A stretch of DNA of 64,000 bases from Synchiropus splendidus (taxonomy: Eukaryota > Chordata > Actinopteri > Syngnathiformes > Callionymidae), in contig NC_071345.1 in NCBI RefSeq assembly GCF_027744825.2, forward strand, positions 9,011,501 to 9,075,500. Reading direction: 5' to 3'. Position 1 is the first letter of the stretch. Every line of letters begins with the position of its first letter. Of the stretch, positions 48,901 through 61,552 are shown in pieces. The notes below the pieces were generated by a model. It had not been told where the DNA came from, made no database searches, and saw nothing but the letters and a program-made list of their open reading frames with translations. A program made the translations under genes and the position numbers.

Positions 48901-50758
48901 ACATAATGTGCACTATTTAATAGTCACTGTTTTTAATTCAACAATTTGCTAATTCTGCGTCTGGAAAACATCACGGGTATATTAAAATTTCTTATCTCTG
49001 TCAAGCTAAAATAATGCAAATACATAGTTATGTATTTATCATACTGCATGCCTTTATTTTTTGACAGAAAGAAAATGATTTAATGATCCAATAACTGGAT
49101 CTTCGGTCGCACAGTGGCGTTGAAAATGTCCCCCTCAATCCTCTCCATCGACGGCCATTAGGGAGCCATTACGAACCGTCCGGAAGCTGCGGCCATCGCT
49201 AACAAGATTATTTCACTGATTGTTGAAATGCCAGCGATAAAGGTCTTCTGTTCCAGAAAACTAATCACACGCATGTTCTCCTCGGACAAGATGTTCATTC
49301 AGGCCGCTTGACCTCTGAGGCAGTAAAGTAGCTCCTGTTAACAAATGAAACCACTTCCTGCCAGAAGACTGACAAACAAACGCAACGCATTCGAAGGAAG
49401 CCGCAGAAACGATTAAGGTTCAGGGATTTAATTCAATATTCTGCTGCAGAAACGTGGCCTTGTAATGGTTTTATATGGTTTAATGTTTTCATTTTCACCA
49501 GTGGGTGTTACATTTATTTATTTTTTGAAGACACAAGAAGAAGCGCTTATAAAGTTGCTGCAGAAAAAAAAAAAATCAGTGGAAAACTATATTCACCAGT
49601 AGAGTGAAGTTGAATCTATTTTCACAGCATGTATTTCCTCTTTTTGTTTCATAATTTCTCAGTTTTTCTCGTTTATTGTGCCTCATGAATGCGCTCAGCT
49701 CCTACACTCTCAAAACACACTAGACTCCACATTGCAATGATGTGTTCAGGTGGTGTCAGTAATTATTTGCTTCTCTGACCTCATTATTTTCCGACTGTTT
49801 TGTTATTTAATAGTTTGCACTTAAAATGGAGGCTAACATTTGTGGGAAAACCTTCCAAAATAACATGCCAAATAAGGACTCCATCAGTACAACTTGGGTC
49901 TCTCAGTGCTCTCACACAGATTAGCATGCGAGTCGTGTTCAAGGAACCATGTAATTCTCAGTCATAAAAGCATCTGAAGCCACTTTCTCGATGTGCTCTG
50001 TAATACTGTGGTCATGTGACGAAACCAGAAGCATGAATGAGGATTCTCTGGCCTCGAACATCGGCGCGGTTCCTGTCGCTGTGATGTGCATCAGCATGAG
50101 AGGATGTTTCTCTCACACAGCTGTGCAAGAATGGCATCGCCCACTCTCCCTCCCTCCCTCCTCACACTTCATTCATGTAACCGTCCAGGCCCAGAGGTTC
50201 CCAGAACCCTGTCAGTGTGGACCCTCGTTCATGTCTGGACATGCCCTGGCCCCTTATCGCCTCCAGTTTTAGGTTTCACACAGACATTTCTCTGAGATAC
50301 TCCGCTTTGAGCAGGTTCGACAAGGTAGAATAAGATGAGCCTTGGTATCATATGTGATTTTCTCAACACACCTACGTTTATTTCCTTATGAATAATGGGC
50401 ATTTTGTCAGCAAGGCTGCATTTATTAGTTTGTCATTTCATCAAGCAAAACAATGGTGTTCATTGTCGGCTGTGGTCACTTCACGAAGAAAGAAGTTTAA
50501 TGACCGACAACCAGTGTTGGGACGGTTGTCACCTGCTGATGATGTCATGCTAGAACTTTTTCATGATTATTTCTGTCATAGTTATAGTTAATTTCATCAT
50601 TATTCATATAGAAAACCATAACGTTTTAAGTTGCGTTTATACCAAGAAAAATACGAACATTGTGAATGGGACGTGGCGTCAGCGCCTGGTGGAACGAGAA
50701 AAGTTTATCCAAAAAAAAACATAGGTCGGTGTGACTTTCGCAACATGATTTTAGGCTG
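48901..50758. promoter_or_regulatory. Intergenic; candidate conserved element at 49085-49350
   Basis: 49085-49350 (GACGGCCATTAGGGAGCC, TAACAAGATTATTTCACTG, AAACTAATCACACG) is GC-balanced inside AT-rich DNA and looks regulatory. The rest shows nothing recognisable; A-run at 49564-49575. Confidence 0.35.
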
Positions 50759-51222
50759 AATGAGGCAGCATTGTTGCCGAATCAGAAAGTCGCTGAGTTT
50801 ATCCAAACAGGAGGTAGACCAGTATCACCTGTACAGGAAATAGTCAGGTGTTGCCGGAACAGGAAGTAGCCCAGTTTCGCAGAGAATGAGGCAGCACTGT
50901 TGCCCAATCAGAAAGTAGCTGAGGTTGTTGAAACAGGAAGTAGCCTAGTGTTGCCAGAACAGGACGTAGCCAAGTGTTGCCAGAAGAGGAAGTAGCCCCG
51001 TATCGCTTGAACAGGACGTAGCCAAGAGTTGCCAGAAGAGGAAGTAGCCCAGTATCACCTGAACAGGAAGTTGCTGCATTTGCCGAACAAGTGCTCGGCT
51101 GAACAGGAAATAGCCCAGTTTTGCAGAGTAGGACATAGCTGAGTTGTCAAGTATCAGCCAAACAGAAAGTAGCTGAGCGTTGCCAAACAGGAAGTAGCCA
51201 AGTCTCACTGGAACATGAAGTC
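50759..51222. repeat. 26-bp minisatellite with ETS-like cores
   Basis: The unit approximates AACAGGAAGTAGCCMAGTRTTGCC. GCCAGAAGAGGAAGTAGCC recurs 52 bp apart (50979, 51031), and AATGAGGCAGCA recurs 126 bp apart (50759, 50885), giving a higher-order layer. Six exact GGAAGT cores are present, several as ACAGGAAGT. The minus-strand frame at 50945-51208 is a by-product. Confidence 0.88.
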
Positions 51223-52277
51223 TCCTGGGTTTGATCTGTGGATTAATCCTGTGGTGTTTTTAGTTGAAAATGTTTCTCTCAAAGGTTGTTTGCAAGTGTC
51301 TAAGTGTTTTCTTCTCTATTCCAGCGTTCTTCAAGCCCTTCCTTATGTGAACCTCAATGACGTCTTGTTTGCTTCTACAGGTCAAAGCAAACCCTTCCTC
51401 ATGGAAAAGCTCAGTCAGGTCTACTCACTGATGTGGCTCTTTAACATGCCAGAGTCGCAAAAAACAGCATGTTATGTAAAAGAAAATGTGATTTATTGGA
51501 CGGGGTCACCTGCCTCCGGGGCCCGCTAGTGCAGGGCCGATGCTCTCCACGGTGAATGGGGGTCAGCTTATCTGCAGCTAAGTGTCCTGACACCTCTCGA
51601 TCAGAACGACCAGTAAAGATTGAGCAACATCTCCTGTCAGTTGGTCTGAAACACACTCATCTGCTAGGACTCCCAACTACTCATCCAAAGACCCTCTTGA
51701 TGGCCCAACACCAGGGCATTATTGTTTTATCCCTTTGATAGAGACAGGGCAGATCAGCGGCTGCAGATCTGGTGAGATAAGATAAGGCTAAGAGGAGTTA
51801 GCTCAAGTCTCCTCGCCTCTCACAACATCTTGTCTTCCTCTTTTCCAGCTGATTTGCCGTCTGTCTCATTTCATCTGGACTCATCTGTTCACCTCCTGTA
51901 AGTCATCAGGTGAAAAGCACAAGTCCAGACAGCGGCCGGATGCCGCCGCTGCTCCAGATATCCCTCACACCTCGCGGCTTCTGTTTCTGGGAGCCGGCGA
52001 GAGCAGCAGATATGAAAGCTTTCAGCGCCGTTTTCCGTGGATTATCTTCGCCTTTCATCTGTATTCCTTTATTTGGCGGCGAATCAATCAGCCGCAGCGG
52101 CTTCTCTTCCTTCTCTTCCGGGCCGCCACTTCCTGTCTGAGATTAGTGCTCCATCCTGGCCACCTTCCAGGCTCACGATGCTCCACCACATCAGGATCAC
52201 AGGTCAGAGGGCAGGGGTCGAGCAAGGAGCGATGTAACGATGTCCAGACTTGGAGCAACTGACCGCTGGCGTGGACC
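51223..52277. other. Intergenic, possible regulatory stretch at 51900-52160
   Basis: 51900-52160 is CpG-bearing (GGCGGCGAATCAATCAGCC, GCAGATATGAAAGC). No gene seen. Confidence 0.35.
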
Positions 52278-52297
52278 TGTGTGTGTGTGTGTGTGTT
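52278..52297. repeat. (TG)n microsatellite
   Basis: About nine TG units. Confidence 0.9.
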
Positions 52298-52417
52298 TGG
52301 AGGTAGTTAAGCGCTTGAAAGGAAACTGTCCATCATTGGCAAATCTGAAAACAATTTGACTGCATTAAGGCATTTAGACCGTCTCCACTGATTTCCCTAT
52401 TGGCCTCTTGTCAATGC

Positions 52418-52418
<1 letters not shown>

Positions 52419-52445
<27 letters not shown>
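52419..52445. repeat. (CA)n microsatellite
   Basis: About 13 CA units. Confidence 0.95.
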
Positions 52446-52448
<3 letters not shown>

Positions 52449-55400
52449 GCTGCCGAGCTGTGCGCACTGGAGCGTAGAACACACAGAAGACCTTTCACAA
52501 TTATGTATTCACTTGTCTGTTCCGCGCGTCATTTACACATTCGCTTATTCATTTATTCATCCACTATTGACTTCACTTTCATGTGAGGCTGTGTACTTCC
52601 CTCCGTGTTTACATGCACATCACAAGAGCTGTCTGAGCCTCTGCAGGTCCCCCACCTTCAGTGTCGGATGACCTCGACCTGCAATTATACAATAACACAT
52701 AATAACATGATTGATAACAAAGAGACTTCCTCCTACACCTCAGCGCTCGCACAGCCTCATTAGCCTTTATAATAGCATTGTGTTGAAACAATTTCGAATA
52801 TCGATTCATTCTTCCCTCAGGAATCTCATGAGTGATCAGAAAAAGTGATGGATTGCAATTTTTCTAAAGTTGTTTATGCTAAGCAGCATTTGCACCTGAG
52901 CAGCGCTGTTCTCTCCTGCACCGCAAGGAGAGGTATTTTGAAATTGCTCTGTTCCAAAAGTCATGTTGCCTTTAGCATCCGCTGTTATTGGATTTTAACT
53001 AGCTGGGTGACAAGACACAAAAGTGGTGTGCGTTGCGGTATAAACAAACAAAACAAAGCCTTTGATATCTTGCTTCCCAGGTTCTCCACTTTGACTGCGA
53101 GTCAAGTCAAAAGCATTCAGTACTCTTTCAGTACTCCAACCAACAGAACTCAACAAAACTCTTTAATAAATTGCAGTTCTATGCTGATAAACCAACGTCA
53201 ATCTGAGCGACCCATCATAGCAAACAACAGGCAGACAGTTTGCAAGTCAGTTCACACGTCGGCGGGCAGCAGGACAAACATGTCCAATCATTTTAAGTCA
53301 AAGAACCCTAAACAGTAGACTGAGAGCCAAACAGTGAAGGGACCACCACCAGAGGCAGCAGCCAGAGGTGGCATCTAGACCCAAACAGATAATGCTAACA
53401 GTGGCATTGGATAAAGGCACAAGAAGACAAGCAAGCAAAGTGCTAGAAGTTGGTGACCAGCCTACGATGCTAAATGTTGTCTCATATGTACTTTAAATCA
53501 TATTGTGATTTTACAATTTAAATGATTTTGATTTGATCTTTTTGCCATACTGCCGACCTGAAACACAACACGCTGAAATACCCGCCTTGTGGAGAAGTCC
53601 AGATGGCTCTAGAAGAACCTCCACACCAATTTAGACAATCATCTGGTACAGTCTATAGTTCAAATACACCATGCATCACAAGGGTCTGCCACTCAGGAAA
53701 TGGAACCATGACTTAATCTTCTTTCACGGGGCACCATCAGTGACTTATCTTATATGTTGCTGTGTTTCCAATTGTCATATTAGACCATCCCACGTCTGTT
53801 TTAGCACCACAACACAACTGACTGCTTCAATTGACCATCCCACTTCTGACACCATTTGTCACTCGGAGTGGCCATTTGTCGCTGTCTTCACCTGGCTTAG
53901 CTCCAGTCCTCAGATCTCAGGTGGGTTGAAGGCGACTGGCCCTCGGTCACTGTGCTCCAGCAGGCATGAGTCCTTGTGCGTCTTGAGTATTCCAAAAGCT
54001 AAGACCCCTGGTTTTGGCTTTGACCAACGACCGAGCCATCGGGTGAACCACGGCTACTTTGCGTCCTCTTCTGACCCCACTTGCTGCTGCAATACCAGCA
54101 TCCAGTCTTCCTTAGGAAAATCCTTTTTATAAGAGGAATAAATGACCACTTTTTTTTCCACTGACAGATTTGTTAATCCCGACTTAACAGAATCAGACAA
54201 GATGAATAATGAAGCTTTTCAGGAGACACAAATTTAAAGTTTAGCCTCAAAAAAACTAAAGTGGAAAGTTCCAATACATGTGACTTAGAACTGTCTGAAT
54301 GATGAATCTGTATGGGTCCTGTGAATAAAGTCCCAGTTTTCTCCGCAGTTGTATATGAACATATTTCTCCGTCTGCACTCAGTGTTTACAACTCCCCGCC
54401 CCTGTTTAGCATACGTCCATGACTCAAGGCTTCCTCGTTGGGTGCTTCGCTCCACCAAACAGGTCCTCCGATCTGCTGCCTTTGACTTGCACTGCTGTTC
54501 CCATCGAGCTATGCCTCCTTTAATTGCAGCATCTGACTTAAACACAAGTCTGATAATAGTGTGCTGTCTGTACGGAGGTTAGGCGTAGAACGGCCCCTGA
54601 TTCCTCCCAGCTCTCTTATTATCCCCTCAACCCCGGCCGCAAGGATCCGAGGGCCCGACGTTCTCGTTTCAAGCGGTGCCAGTGACTCTGTGACTCATCT
54701 ATGTTGAGAAACATTGGAGGAGAATGGAGTCCCTGTTTTGGTGTGTCAGCGTGCTGCCTGTGGCTCGCTGCCGCCTGACAGATTGCCGTGAGATGTAAAA
54801 AGGCGAATCTCCCCGCACGCTGAGCGAGGACGGAAAATACACATGCCTTCACCTCAAGTTATGCAGCTGGACCAAACCCCCCGGCAGCTGCAGCGGCGCT
54901 CCCGTTTAAAGCCACATATTTGAGGTAAATGGCAGCAAATTTAAATAACAGCGCTGGTGAGGCTGCAGATGACATTTTCACTGTCAGATCGTTTCCCAAA
55001 CGCATTAATACAGACGTCTCTTTGTTGGAGAGAATCTGATATCGCCGGATTTATTTTTAAAAAAAGAATGAGCGCTCCTTAAAATGTTAGTTTTTCTTGG
55101 CAGTCTGGGGCTAAATTTGGAAGCAGACGGCCCCCTCCCCGGTGGATCATTTGATGTGGATCCTGAAAAGAGACAGAAGGAAAGAGTGTCAGTTGAAGGC
55201 AAGAATCGCAATGTCTTTTTCTTGTCTGCTCTATTTTTAGAAAAGTCAGACAAAACCAGATCTTTCTTTTTAGTAGGATTTAAAATTAGACGTTGAGATG
55301 TTTCTTTTGTGAAGCTAACATTCCAGCTAAGACCTTGATACTTCACGCGTCACACACTCAGGCATCATTTCACAATTCATTGTGCACAACCAGAAGTGCA

Positions 55401-56021
55401 GTTCATCACAGTGGAGGCATCAGGAGGCTCCCCCAGCTGAGGATGTCATCTCCGCTCCCTGTAGATGACGTGGTCCAGTGGGTTCAGCCAGTCGTCTGGA
55501 ACGTCCTCAGTAGAGAGAAGCTAAGTGCAGGTCTTTGATGCTCCTTCAGAATCAGTGGAGGACTGTGGTGTATTCCAGGCTGGTCGAAGTGGGAGGATGC
55601 CTCAGGGCAGACCTGGCAGATGAGAAGCCACTGCTGCTCTGGAAACATTTTCCACATCATCTTTCTGCAGAAAGGGAGGTCGAGGCCTTCATGCTAACCC
55701 CTCAGTTCCACTGACAATACTGGGGAACGCTGTGTGTCCTGCCTGTCAGCCATGAGAGTTTCAGACCAGAACATCTCTGCCTCTGCCAGTCAGACCCAAC
55801 CCATACATTAGTAGCATGTGCTCTGTTTGATCCCGTTCCCTCAGGTTTCAACTGAGGTCGTCCACGACCATGTTTATATTTCAGCTCATTTTCTGAAGAT
55901 TCCTCCGAAACACAGCATGGTGTTCCGGGTGGGAAGACTTGACTTGACTTGAGCCAAAGAACCACCAGGATGATTCCGTGGAGTGAGACAATACTGCCGA
56001 TTGAGGGCTCAGGAATTTGTT
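52446..56021. other. Intergenic, no gene seen
   Basis: Frames of 153-157 codons (52845-53318, 53671-54132) lack domains. 54890-55030 (AAATTTAAATAACAGCGC, CGCATTAATACAG) may be regulatory. 55420-55870 has the look of decayed repeat DNA without a nameable family. Confidence 0.4.
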
Positions 56022-56083
56022 GTGGATCCAAAAAAAATGGACCATTTTTTGGACCATTTACACCAAGTAAATGGTCCAAAAAA
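56022..56083. repeat. Overlapping inverted repeats (17-bp perfect stem)
   Basis: TTTTTTGGACCATTTAC at 56045-56061 is the exact reverse complement of 56067-56083, with an ACCAA loop. Just before it, AAAAAATGG and CCATTTTTT form a second, overlapping palindrome around 56032-56050. Confidence 0.9.
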
Positions 56084-56569
56084 GAGTCAGGGTCAAGCCA
56101 CTATTTAGAAGAGCAGACATTGTTCTAAAAGCAGGAGGTCTTGGTCCTCACTGATCTAAGCCTCTGGTCAGAGGAGAGCAGGAAGTTTGCCACCCACTCG
56201 CTGAATACATGACTGTGGGAGCAGTGTACCACACAGTGATGGAGCTCAGAATTGCATTAGGCTTCAGTGAGCTGATATTCTTCTATCACTCATGAATAAC
56301 AAGCCATGAGACAAATGAATCAGTGAAGACTTAAGTGCGGCACAACTGAGTCAAAACAAGGCACATGCAGTATATGATAATGCAAGTGAGCAGATGGACC
56401 TCAACTGTAGCACTGAGAAAAGCGAAATGTTTTCACACCATTTAATAACTCATTTTTGCCTTTAAATTGAAAAAAAGAAAAAAATGCTGATCTCCGCTCA
56501 GAAGTGCCCCATGGGTCCGGAACAGTCCAATTCATATTGACAAACCGAGGAACAAATCCAGTGCTCTGA
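56084..56569. other. Intergenic, no gene seen
   Basis: Nothing recognisable apart from a short A-rich run near 56470. Confidence 0.4.
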
Positions 56570-56815
56570 TTGCTTCTCATTCAGCAAAAAAAGCTTTTTC
56601 ATTAAACGCCCCTCTTCCATAATGGAAAAATAATTATCATATAAACCCGCTTGGCGAGTCAATCTGCGACAATAAATGCTCTGTCATTTGCTAAATAGTG
56701 TTTACCAAAGACTTATTGATCTGTGCGCTTAAACACCCGTCCGCGTTCACTGGGGACTTACACAAATGTGCCTGATCAATAAACATGTTTAATGCTAATC
56801 ATCTGCAACTCCCCC
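56570..56815. promoter_or_regulatory. Candidate conserved noncoding element
   Basis: Dense homeobox/POU-like text: CATAATGGAAAAATAATTATC, CTGTCATTTGCTAAATAG, TGATCAATAAACATG (a FOX-like TAAACA) and AATGCTAATCATC. One of the better enhancer candidates in the right flank by composition. Confidence 0.35.
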
Positions 56816-59781
56816 GTGATATTGATTCCTATCTGAACCCCAGCAGCTGTAGGTGGACATAGATGGATCCGCATGGATTCCTTTTGTTTGAGGATGGAAG
56901 GAGGAACCCTGGCATGCATTGATCCCTCGGCCTCTGAAGGACAAGGTTGTAAGGTCATCTGTCACTGAGCCGAGGGCGACAGTAACGCTCCGGCACTTCA
57001 AACAGCTCGGACGCAACAAGCGGCGTCCAGACCAGCTTAGCTCACAGGGGTCATGGAGGAGTCTGGGCCAGAGCTAACATTGTTCAGCAAGGCGTTTTAT
57101 CATCCGGGAGGTTAGCGAAGATAGCGAGCGACTTCAAAGGAGCCAATCTGTCGACAGGTTTTGTTGGTGAACTGCAGTTGCTCTGCTGATGTCATCAGCT
57201 TCCGGACCACGTAAAGCGATTCGCGCGGCAGGTGTGTCTGCAGGTGAAAGGCAGTGAGAAAGTCTTTAGGTTGCTGGTGTGTCAGCTGAAGCTCTCTCCT
57301 GCGTTCGCCGCTGAATGTGAAGAATGCCGCTTGCGCAGCCTGAGAAGTATTCCTGCTATGCTTTATTCTGTTTCCGCACTGCTACATCCTCACTTTGACA
57401 TTTGGCTGTGATAAGAGGAAAGCCTTGAATCCCACACGGATTCACTGCGAATTCCGACGGACCCCACTCCCACACTTCAGTGTAGAACCGCGTCTTGGAC
57501 AATGTGCGGATTCAAACCGAACACACGAGGCCTGTTCACGCTTCCTATCGCTGACATCTGCATTGCTAATGACTGCGTTTCGTAGTGTGAGCGCTTGTCT
57601 TTTCTCCATGTGTGCGCTCCCTCCATCTTTTCGACAAACCTCTTCCTCATTCCTGAGCTGGGATCTTGCGTAGGCGGAACATCTGAAGCGGCATCAAAGC
57701 GTCAGAAGTGAAGCTGTGTGGCTCAGCTGTGCGCAGAATGTGACACGTTTCCTCTATAAATGTCACTTCAACTTTTTTTTTTTTAGAAGGTTGTGGTTTC
57801 TCGATCAGACATTCATTGTGCTGTAGTGAACTGTGCGGTCGTGATAGTCAGTTAAGGTCCTTGCGCACCAACAGAGCCGCAAATAAACTACAAGAAATTG
57901 TGATCAGATATTGTCAGTGCGCAACAGGAACGACAAACAAATACCAAAATCACAGATGGACTTCTTTGGAGTTTTATGCATTTTGTTGTAAAGAACTGGG
58001 TTTTGGAATGCGATGTGTCGGGTGTTGCTATTGGTAGGATGTTTGCTTGTCTGGAGCAAAATATTTGCATGAAAAATGGCCCTTCAATCAAGCATCAGGT
58101 GAGGGTGCAGTCGCAATGTAGTAAAGCAACCTTGGAATATTGGGTCGTCTTCAAAGGTCCAACCCAGTTAGGAATTCAAAAAATAGACAGTGAAATTGTG
58201 ATATGGGGCCCAGATAATGGCGTTTAAGTCCAGAATGGCCTCTGTAACTTTAGGACTTTAGGAAGAAATTGCATGCATTCATTTTATGACACGTCACAAG
58301 CGCGGCTTGACTGTGGCCCCTGGGCACGATGCCAGGGCCAGTTTATAAAAACACTCTGAGTCCCTGAATTCACTGCAGCATCTGAAGGTTTAAATCAAAT
58401 ACATATCCTTGATGCTTCATGGTAAATTTGGAGAGAGAGAATGTATTGTTGGGGCCTGGAGAGGCTGTACGGTTTCTGTACTAGTGAGCTTGGTGGTGAA
58501 AACACTCTTCACACTGCTTCAGAAATCCAGCCTTGCGCTGGTATTAGAGCCTCTTTCTTCCCAGCCAGCGCTCCAACCTGCACCACTTCCCAGCTATTAC
58601 CTTCCCCAAATAAGCCGTCACAGAACACACAAGAGCCAGGCTGACTCAGGTGACCTCAGGTGACCTCTGTGAGGGTCAGTTCCTGTGCCCACAGGCGCCC
58701 CGGGGCACACGATGAGCCAAAGGTCGTGATGAGGGAGGTGTTGGGGGGGGGGAATAAAAGCAGGGAAGATTTGGGTTAGATTTGTTTAAACGGTAGTTTC
58801 CCTCACAAACATAAACCGCAGCTCAGTGAAGATATTGAAGCGGCAGCAACTGAGGTGTGAGTGTTCTCCGCAGAGAGAAGCCCTGTGTGGCTGCTTCTTC
58901 CAGCACAAAGTGTGTCTGTGGTGAGGTCAGCTGGTGACAGCTGAACTCTCCCGATCCGAACACCTCAGCCAGCCACTGCTTCACATTCTTTCTGAAAAGG
59001 CTGATTCATGCATTCATTCTGCGAGCAAAATGATTCACAGCTTGTGTGCACACACACACACACACTTGCTACACAAACACATCCAGACCCCAAGCAGGGG
59101 CTGCGGGCTCTTAACACAATCACCTTTTCTTCTTTGTCGGACGGCAGGAAAAACAGTGGTGCGACACGGCGGCTTCACTGACCATGTGGAAAGACTCATG
59201 GGAGATTATCGCCGAGGAGCCTGCGCCGGAGCCGAACAAGGGTCCAGCTGTTTGACAGGAAGTCACCTCCGACAGGCCCGCTGCCGCCAGCAGTCCTGCG
59301 AGCTGCGCCGCTGGCAGTCAAAACTGACAGTGACATAACAAAGTCAAGAAAGCTCCTTGTGTGCTCAGGCTTCATCCTGAGAGACGTAGCCCTCAGAAGG
59401 ACCTCTGGACCGTCTTCAATCCTCTGCCCAGGCAAGGACTGAGGGCACGGGAGGTTTACCACAGGCTCCTCGGTTGCACCAGTGTTGAGTCATAGTTGTG
59501 TTTTCTTTTTAATCACCTGGTCAAACTGTCCTCTCAATAATGCTGATAGTGAATGGTTTGTGAGAACTTTGGATGATGGTGGTAACCATCAACGGGTGCT
59601 TCAACAAGTTACACTAATTTCCCACAGCTGGATTTGGATGGCAGACACTGATCTTCTCCAGTGGAATCACCCGCTGGTTTGAGGTGTTACAAGTGTCCAT
59701 TAATGTTAAACACGTTCAATATTTAGGATTGAAGATCACCATTTGTGGGTGGAGTCACCCGCTCCCAACTTGACGTAGAAC
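56816..59781. other. Intergenic, no gene seen
   Basis: Contains a short (CA)n at 59049-59065, a G-run at 58744-58751 and a T-run at 57773-57784. Open frames lack domains. Confidence 0.4.
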
Positions 59782-59808
59782 CAGTGGCAGGCTGTGCATT
59801 TTACACCC

Positions 59809-59853
<45 letters not shown>

Positions 59854-60060
59854 GTAATTTCCCTCAACTGTCCAGCAACTTTTATTTTCATTCCTTGAGC
59901 AGCTCTGGATTTTTTCATAAAAATAAAAAAAAAGGCAAGCCTAGTCGTCCACTTCCGTCTTGTGAGTAATGGCATCGCAAAGACTTAAAAAAAATGTTTC
60001 ATTATTGTCAGATCTGTCTTCAACGTACCATTGAAGGAAAGGGCACTGAAGTCAGAATGT
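59782..60060 (+). mobile_element. hAT-like or related nonautonomous DNA element remnant with internal (AT)n
   Basis: Begins CAGTGGCAGGCTGTGCATTT, the style of terminal sequence of a widespread fish DNA-element family. An (AT)19 tract (59812-59850) follows, then CTAGTCGTCCACTTCCGTC and GAGTAATGGCATCGCAAAGAC, phrases I associate with the same family. The right terminus was not identified. Confidence 0.4.
59812..59850. repeat. (AT)n microsatellite
   Basis: About 19 alternating TA units. Confidence 0.95.
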
Positions 60061-61128
60061 GGCCCCTGAATATCGGGCTTTAATGGTCTCTGTCCTCAAC
60101 TATTCTACGTCCTGCGAAACACATTTTCACTTATTTATTTGTCAGACAAGTACTGAGTTGTTTGGCTGGAACACATCCTTCCTGCCGCCTCTCAAAGAAA
60201 GCACAAGCAGCCAAAGAGAGTCCAGGCTGCCGCCTCACAAACGGCACTTTTCCTCGACTTCATTTCCAACTGAAAGGCAGATGACACACGTGTGGCAGTG
60301 ATTGGACGAGACAGCTGCTCCCAGGATGTACAGGGGTCTTTGATTGGCCTTGGCAGCTGCCCATGCCGGGTTTCAGTGCCATGTGTATATATGTGTGTGT
60401 GTTATCAGTGAGGTCACCGCCGCGCCAAACCCCCGCTAATGCTCCTGAGCTGATGTTTATCCCACTAATCAAGTTAAGGCTTTGACGTCCGCCGCCGAAA
60501 AAGAGCCGACTTGTGCGGCTCTGGAACACTATTGAGTTGTGCTCTGGGAGTTTGGACCAGCGAGATTACAGACTTTGATGCAATTTGGGGTTTCCGTCTG
60601 GCAGGAGTGATCGGATGTAATGCCTGACGGGAACTGCATTTGTGTCCATTCACATATTTCAGTCGCTCTTAAGTCAAGAACGATGCCGGGTTTCTTCCCC
60701 GAAACGGCCGAAAACTCCTCCCTCCCTCTGTGGTTTGGTGTGAGCGCCGCCGACAGCTGAAATGATTACATAATCGCGCTGCTGCCGCAGAGCGTGGACG
60801 CCACTTCTGTGGCGTGAAGGGCTGCCACCAGCGACCTTTGCCGCGGATGGCGGTCCAGCCCACCTGTGAGTCATTTGGATCCAAAATTGTTTATTTGGCT
60901 TTGCTTAAGTGCTACCAGTGTTTCCTCTGTGCATTTGTGTCCCCTCTCAAAAAGGGGCCTTGTCAAAAAAAAAACTGCTTGTCCCTCTGGGTGCTGTGCG
61001 ACTTCAGCGTGACCACCAACAAAACAGTTCCAAATGAACCCAAACACCATCCGTTTCCAGCCCCTCCTCCCTTTTCACCTCAGGCTGCTCAGTTGTGGAA
61101 AAGTTTAAATAAAGATTGAAACAGCAGG
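60061..61128. other. Intergenic, no gene seen
   Basis: 60520-60880 is CpG-bearing with GAAATGATTACATAATCGCGC and might be regulatory. No coding exon recognised. Confidence 0.4.
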
Positions 61129-61552
61129 AGGAGAAAGACGCTGGGGAGGATCCCCAAATACCCCGACACAGCTCATATCCAGGTGAAGTCTGGGAGCGAA
61201 CATAACCCTCCTCTAAATGCCAAAATGCAGTTCCATTTCTACCGTTTTCCAAACCTGGTCCTCTCAAATATCTCCACTGACGCTACTTTGCAGGGCCATT
61301 CTGCACACAGGATGCTGAACTTTGTCCTGACTCATCCACAAAAAAGTAAAAAACAAAATACGGGTCACAGAATCCAACAACATAGTAAGAAATCTGCAAT
61401 ATAATATTCCATATTTTGAGACTAGCCCACAAAAAGGTGACCATGATGTGTCCATATATTCCCGCAGTCACCCTGTGCAGGTGTATTAATATATTCGTAA
61501 GTTGTGTGTCAGATATGAATCATGTCTGTACAACAGTTGAGAAGCAAACGGC
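61129..61552. repeat. Direct repeat copy A (about 424 bp)
   Basis: From AGGAGAAAGACGCTGGGGAG to CAGTTGAGAAGCAAACGGC. Collinear with 62878-63329 at high identity by eye (about 94 percent outside indels). Confidence 0.92.

Noticed and set aside
50945..51208. 87-codon minus-strand frame with repeated LGYFLF
   Set aside because: Translation of the 26-bp minisatellite; repeat by-product.
52845..53318. 157-codon + strand frame
   Set aside because: No domain, no codon-bias or splice context; AT/GC composition is that of surrounding noncoding DNA.
53671..54132. 153-codon + strand frame
   Set aside because: No recognisable family and no supporting gene structure.
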